From Betaproteobacteria bacterium (GTDB lineage: Bacteria; Pseudomonadota; Gammaproteobacteria; Burkholderiales; Casimicrobiaceae), in assembly GCA_016861105.1 (NCBI GenBank), contig BOKS01000006.1:124001-188000 (forward strand): a DNA stretch of 64,000 bases, in the 5' to 3' direction. The notes below the pieces were generated by a model, which saw nothing but the letters and a program-made list of their open reading frames with translations, was not told the DNA's origin and made no database searches. This document shows positions 60,383-64,000 of this stretch, one piece after another (position 1 is the stretch's first letter; every line of letters starts with the position of its first letter). A program made the translations under genes and the position numbers.

Positions 60383-61165
60383 TCAACGCCCGCGGAACAC
60401 CGCCTCGCGCTTCTCCAGGAACGCCGCGATCCCCTCCTTGCGGTCCTCGGTCCCGTAGACCGCGGTGACGAGGAAGCGCTCGTACTCGATCGCGGACGCG
60501 AGATCCATCTGCATGCCGCCGCGCACGGCGCGCTTGGCGTACGCGAGGCTGAGCGGCGCGCGCTTCGCGTAGACCTCGACCATCCGCTTCGCCTCGTCGA
60601 GCGCCTGGCCCGCCGGCACGACGCGGTTGACCGCGCCGATCCGGTGCGCCTCGCGCGCGTCGATGGGCTCGGCGGAGAAGTGGATCTCGAGGGCGCGGCC
60701 GATGCCGACGTCCCGCGGCAGCCGCTGGGTCCCGCCGCCGCCGGGGACCGTGCCGATGCGCGACCCGGTCAGCATGAAGCTCGCGCCTTCTCCCGCCACG
60801 CGGATGTCGCACGCCATCGCGAACTCCCACGCGCCGGTGATGCAGAAACCCTCGATGGCCGCGATCACCGGCTTGCGGAGGTTCTCGACCGTGTTGTTCA
60901 GCGTCTCCCACTGCTTCATGTGGGCGAAGGCGTCGTTCATGGTCTTGATGGCGAGCGCCTCGTTCAGGTCCGCGCCGGCGGCGAAGAACTTCGGCCCGCC
61001 GGTCACGATGACGCCGCGCACGGCCTCGTCCGCCTCCGCCTCCAGGCACGCGGCCGCGATGTCGCGCGTCATCTGGATGCTCATCGCATTGCGCCGCTCC
61101 GGGCGGTTGAACGTGATGATGCAGGCGGCGCCTTCCTTCTGCGTCAGGATCGTGTCGTAGGCCAT
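60383..61165 (-). CDS. Enoyl-CoA hydratase/isomerase (crotonase) family protein
   Basis: The 260-residue crotonase has FNRPERRNAMS, GPKFFAAGADLNEA, the oxyanion-hole region AIEGFCITGAWEFAMACDIR and RIGTVPGGGGTQRLPRDVG. The first catalytic Glu (rat hydratase Glu144) is present in AWEFAM. The second (Glu164) aligns with Gly in FMLTGSRIGT, twenty residues later. A classical two-Glu hydratase is therefore unlikely; an isomerase, hydrolase or other crotonase reaction is more probable. It is the last gene of the minus-strand acyl-CoA cluster. Confidence 0.88.
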   Translation of the reverse strand: MAYDTILTQKEGAACIITFNRPERRNAMSIQMTRDIAAACLEAEADEAVRGVIVTGGPKFFAAGADLNEALAIKTMNDAFAHMKQWETLNNTVENLRKPVIAAIEGFCITGAWEFAMACDIRVAGEGASFMLTGSRIGTVPGGGGTQRLPRDVGIGRALEIHFSAEPIDAREAHRIGAVNRVVPAGQALDEAKRMVEVYAKRAPLSLAYAKRAVRGGMQMDLASAIEYERFLVTAVYGTEDRKEGIAAFLEKREAVFRGR

Positions 61166-61289
61166 GGAGTCCTCGTCGTGAGCGGTCGCCGGGGGAAATG
61201 CGGCGACGCGGATGATGGTTTGCGGGGGGCGGCGCGCCGTGCACGATCGTGCGGGATCGCCTCGCCGGTCCGCGGTGGCGCGCCTCGCC

Positions 61290-62399
61290 TCACGCCGCGC
61301 GCGATGGCCGCAGGAAGTCGCCTGACTGCATCGACGGGTGGGCGCGCTCGTACTGCTTGGGGTAGAAGAACTCCTCGCCGAGTTCGACGGCGGCGTGCCA
61401 CGGCCAGCGCGGGTCGTAGAGCATGCGGCGCGCGAGCCCGACGAGGTCGGCCCGGCCGCCGGCCAGGATGTCCTCGGCCTGCCTCGGCTCGGTGATCAGG
61501 CCTACCGCGACCGTGCAGATGCCGGTGGCGCGGCGGATCGCCTCGGCGAACGGAACCTGGTAGCCGGGCGCCGCCGCGATCTTCTGCTCGGGCACGGCAC
61601 CGCCGCTCGACGCGGTAACGTAGTCGCAGCCGCGCGCCTTCAGCGCCGCGGCGTAGGCGAGGCTGTCGTCGAGGCTCCAGCCGCCGTCGACCCAGTCGAC
61701 GGCGGAGATGCGCACGCCCAGCGGCTTGTGCGCCGGCCACGCGCTGCGCACCGCGTCGAACACGGCGAGCGGGAAGCGCATCCGGTTCTCGCGGCTGCCG
61801 CCGTAGGCGTCGCCGCGCTGGTTGGTCAGCGGCGACAGGAAGTTGTGCAGCAGGTACCCGTGCGCGCTGTGGATCTCCAGGAGCTCGATGCCCAGGCGGT
61901 CGGCGCGCCGCGTCGTCGCGACGAAGTCGCGGACCAGTCCGTCCATGCCGTCCTCGTCGAGCACGAGCGGCGGCGTCCGGCGCGGGTAGGGGATGGGCGA
62001 GGGGGCCCGCGGCACCCAGCCGCCCTGCTCCACCGGGATGACCCGCTGGTGCTCCCAGGCGACGCTCACCGAGCCCTTGCGCCCGCTGTGCGTGATCTGC
62101 ATGCCGATGCGGGCGCCGCCGAACTCGCGGCAGAACGCGAGGATCGGCGCGAGCGCGGCCTCCTGCTCATCGTTCCACAGACCCGGATCGCGGGGACTGA
62201 GGCGCCCCTCCGGGTTGACGGCCGTCGCCTCGATGACGACCAGCCCGGCACCGGAGATCGCCATCGAGCCCAGGTGCATGAGGTGCCATGCGCCGAGGCA
62301 GCCGTCGCGCGCCGAGTACTGCCCCATCGGCCCGACCATGATCCGGTTCGGCAGCTCGAGGCCGCGTAGCCGGTACGGCGAGAACAGCATCGATCCCAT
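61290..62399 (-). CDS. NADH:flavin oxidoreductase, Old Yellow Enzyme family (YqjM-like)
   Basis: The 369-residue FMN barrel enzyme has LFSPYRLRGLELPNRIMVGP at the start, MQITHSGRKGS, the substrate/active-site segment IHSAHGYLLHNFLSPLTNQR followed by YGGSRENRMRFPL, and GLARRMLYDPRWPWHAA near the end. This matches the thermophilic-like/YqjM group of ene-reductases that reduce activated C=C bonds. GGAGGAACGAAGG directly precedes the ATG at 62399; the frame is open further upstream without homology. Placed with a crotonase, acyl-CoA dehydrogenase and CoA transferase, it may reduce a dienoyl- or enoyl-type intermediate. Confidence 0.92.
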   Translation of the reverse strand: MGSMLFSPYRLRGLELPNRIMVGPMGQYSARDGCLGAWHLMHLGSMAISGAGLVVIEATAVNPEGRLSPRDPGLWNDEQEAALAPILAFCREFGGARIGMQITHSGRKGSVSVAWEHQRVIPVEQGGWVPRAPSPIPYPRRTPPLVLDEDGMDGLVRDFVATTRRADRLGIELLEIHSAHGYLLHNFLSPLTNQRGDAYGGSRENRMRFPLAVFDAVRSAWPAHKPLGVRISAVDWVDGGWSLDDSLAYAAALKARGCDYVTASSGGAVPEQKIAAAPGYQVPFAEAIRRATGICTVAVGLITEPRQAEDILAGGRADLVGLARRMLYDPRWPWHAAVELGEEFFYPKQYERAHPSMQSGDFLRPSRAA

Positions 62400-62510
62400 G
62401 ACCTTCGTTCCTCCCCGCGGGACGCGGGCGTCGCCCGCCGCCCGCATTGCCTTCCGGCCGGCGGCGCGCCGCGATGCCCGACCGCGGTGCACCGCCGTCT
62501 TCCGCCGCGC

Positions 62511-63683
62511 TCAGCTGCGCGCAGCCGCGGGCTGCCGGTATCCCAGCTCCCACTCGCCGATGATCTGCTGGTGCATCTCGTTGGCGCCGTCGTAGATCTG
62601 CATCACCTTCGCGTCGCGGAAGTAGCGGCCGACCTTGTACTCCTCCGCCACGCCGTAGGCGCCGTGGATCTGGTAGGCGTCCTGCGCGCACTGCATCAGC
62701 GTCTCCGTGGTGTGGAGCTTCGCGATCGACGCCTCCTTCTGCGCGCGCTCGGCGCCCTGGTCCAGCAGCCAGGCGAGGTGGCGCACGAGCAGCCGCGAGG
62801 TCTCCAGGCCCACGCGCATGCCGGCGATCTTCGCCTGCACGAGCTCGTAGCGCCCGATCGGCTGGCCGAAGACCTCGCGCTGCTTCGCGTACTCGACGGC
62901 CGCGTCGAGGCAGGCGCGGATCTGGCCCGTCGCGCGCGCGGAGCAGGCCAGCCGGCCGACCTCCGTCCCGCACATCAGCGACCTGTAGCCCTGCCCCTCC
63001 GGCAGGAGGCGGTTGCGCGAGGGCACGCGCAGGTCCTCGAAGTAGAGCTGCGCCGTGTCCTGGCTGCGCGAACCGGCCTTGTTGCGGATCGGCGTCATGG
63101 CGAGCCCCGGCGTGCCCGCGTCCACGATGAAGGCGCAGATGCCGCGCATGCCCAGGCTCCTGTCCAGCGTGCCGTAGGTGAGGAAGAAGTCCGCGTTGCG
63201 CGCGTTGCTGATCCACGTCTTGGTGCCGTTGAGCACGTAGTCGTCGCCGTCGCGGCGCACCGTCGTCTCGAGCCGGCGCACGATGTCCGTGCCGGAGTGC
63301 GGCTCGGTGACGGCGTGCGCGCCGAACTTGCGTCCCTGGCAGAGCGGCGTCAGGTAGTCGCGCTTCTGTTCCTCGGTCCCGTACAGAAGCAACGGACGTC
63401 CCAGCGAGCAGCTGGGCCAGCCGGCGATCACCGCGGCCGTCACGTCGTGGTAGGCGAGCTCCTCGAGCAGCAGCGACAGGGTCACGTAGTCGAGCCCGAG
63501 TCCGCCGTAGGCCTCCGGCACCGTGCCGCCGAGCAGGCCGAGCTCGCCCATGCGCTCGGCGAGCTCGCGGGGAAAGCACTCGTCCCGCTCGAAGCGTTCG
63601 ACGTGCGGCGCGATCTCGCGGCGCGCGAAGTCCGCCGCCTGGTCGATCAGGGCCTGCTGGTCCGCCGTGATGCTGAAGTCCAT
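62511..63683 (-). CDS. Acyl-CoA dehydrogenase
   Basis: The 390-residue FAD enzyme has the ACAD fold: VPEAYGGLGLDYVTLSLLLE, AHAVTEPHSGTDIVRRLE, LNGTKTWISNARNADFFLTY, QREVFGQPIGRYELVQAKIA and HGAYGVAEEYKVGRYFRDAK. At the catalytic-base position of medium- and short-chain enzymes (Glu in QIYEGT) it has Asp, reading MQIYDGANEMHQQI. The base may be this Asp or a residue elsewhere, as in the isovaleryl-CoA type. GAGGAG lies 6 nt before the ATG at 63683. It belongs to the minus-strand acyl-CoA cluster. Confidence 0.93.
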   Translation of the reverse strand: MDFSITADQQALIDQAADFARREIAPHVERFERDECFPRELAERMGELGLLGGTVPEAYGGLGLDYVTLSLLLEELAYHDVTAAVIAGWPSCSLGRPLLLYGTEEQKRDYLTPLCQGRKFGAHAVTEPHSGTDIVRRLETTVRRDGDDYVLNGTKTWISNARNADFFLTYGTLDRSLGMRGICAFIVDAGTPGLAMTPIRNKAGSRSQDTAQLYFEDLRVPSRNRLLPEGQGYRSLMCGTEVGRLACSARATGQIRACLDAAVEYAKQREVFGQPIGRYELVQAKIAGMRVGLETSRLLVRHLAWLLDQGAERAQKEASIAKLHTTETLMQCAQDAYQIHGAYGVAEEYKVGRYFRDAKVMQIYDGANEMHQQIIGEWELGYRQPAAARS

Positions 63684-63830
63684 GCGGTCTCCTCGGGACG
63701 CCGTGTCATGCGTGGGCTGCGCGGAACGGCCGGGTGCGCGCACCGGCGCGCCATCCGGTTGCACGGCCGAGCGCAGGCTGGCGGCGCTGCGTCGCGGCGT
63801 GCACGGCGAACGCTGCGATGCGGCCCGCCG

Positions 63831-64000
63831 TCACAGGATGACGCCTTCCGCGCGCAGCGCGTCGAGCTCCGCCCCATAGCCGAGCAGGTCGCCGATGATC
63901 TCGCGGTTGTGCTCGCCGAGCGTCGGTTGCAGGCGGCGCGGCGCGCGTCCGGCGGGCGCGCCGGTGGCCAGCGGCGTGTGGATCAGCGGCACCTCGCCGT
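63831..64000 (-). CDS. CaiB/BaiF-type CoA transferase, C-terminal fragment
   Basis: Only about the last 56 codons are in the window; the gene continues beyond its right edge. The sequence ends LQPTLGEHNREIIGDLLGYG, then AELDALRAEGVIL and a stop. The P-x-LGEHN..I motif with GY...I..LR..GVI is the characteristic C-terminus of class III (formyl-CoA transferase-like) CoA transferases, where the Gly/Glu/His segment helps close the active site. It would be the first visible gene of the minus-strand acyl-CoA cluster, activating an organic acid as its CoA ester. The 147 bp to the acyl-CoA dehydrogenase gene holds nothing else recognisable. Confidence 0.88.
   Translation of the reverse strand, partial: GEVPLIHTPLATGAPAGRAPRRLQPTLGEHNREIIGDLLGYGAELDALRAEGVIL

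Overview
This 64 kb window is very GC-rich chromosome, apparently from a betaproteobacterium, Burkholderiales-like but not assignable to genus by eye. The evidence is: the block lapB-lapA-ihfB-rpsA-cmk-aroA-tyrA-hisC-pheA-gyrA; a Bordetella-type OmpA next to ubiG-gph; two tripartite-tricarboxylate (Bug) binding proteins; and the dapC/dapD/dapE/prmB/map/glnD neighbourhood. No rRNA, tRNA, CRISPR array, phage or intact insertion sequence was seen. Genes are packed tightly with many ATGA/GTGA overlaps, and GC-rich third positions create long spurious antisense frames, which are left out.

1-10.4 kb (minus strand): housekeeping and aromatic amino-acid block. gyrA is followed by pheA, hisC, tyrA, aroA, cmk, rpsA, ihfB, lapA and the start of lapB. 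serC, usually between gyrA and pheA, is missing. 10.8-14.4 kb (plus): ompA with a terminator, then mtaD-ubiG-gph. 14.4-28.7 kb: lysine (succinylase) genes dapC, dapD and dapE interleaved with an orphan GspC-like protein, a LytS/LytTR two-component pair beside a BASS-like transporter, map, glnD, def, a methylthioinosine phosphorylase, pilU and prmB. MtaD and the phosphorylase together outline methylthioadenosine salvage.

29-38.6 kb: membrane and stress genes. A Kef/YbaL-type antiporter and an MscS-type channel converge, and both end in a cyclic-nucleotide-binding-like domain. They are followed by an acetolactate-synthase-like ThDP enzyme, Hsp20, a cardiolipin synthase, a kinase-fold phosphotransferase, the decayed remnant of an HtrA-like protease and a BON-domain membrane protein.

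38.6-50.6 kb: accessory metabolism. One unit is LysR / M19-like protein / Bug / DadA-like oxidase. The second is an ECF42-type sigma factor followed by DUF1579, SRPBCC, two DGPF (YCII) and one PhnB-like gene; two matching candidate ECF promoters lie inside it. The third is an enolase-superfamily dehydratase divergent from a GntR regulator, a second Bug protein and a 2-hydroxyacid dehydrogenase.

50.6-60.2 kb: ubiU-ubiV-ubiT (oxygen-independent ubiquinone synthesis), a DUF2249 protein, a small membrane protein and an 11-heme c-type cytochrome, suggesting anaerobic or microaerobic respiration. A 1337-residue soluble histidine kinase with six GAF domains follows. 60.2-64 kb (minus): a GFA-family protein and an acyl-CoA catabolic cluster (crotonase, Old Yellow Enzyme, acyl-CoA dehydrogenase and the C-terminus of a CaiB-type CoA transferase).
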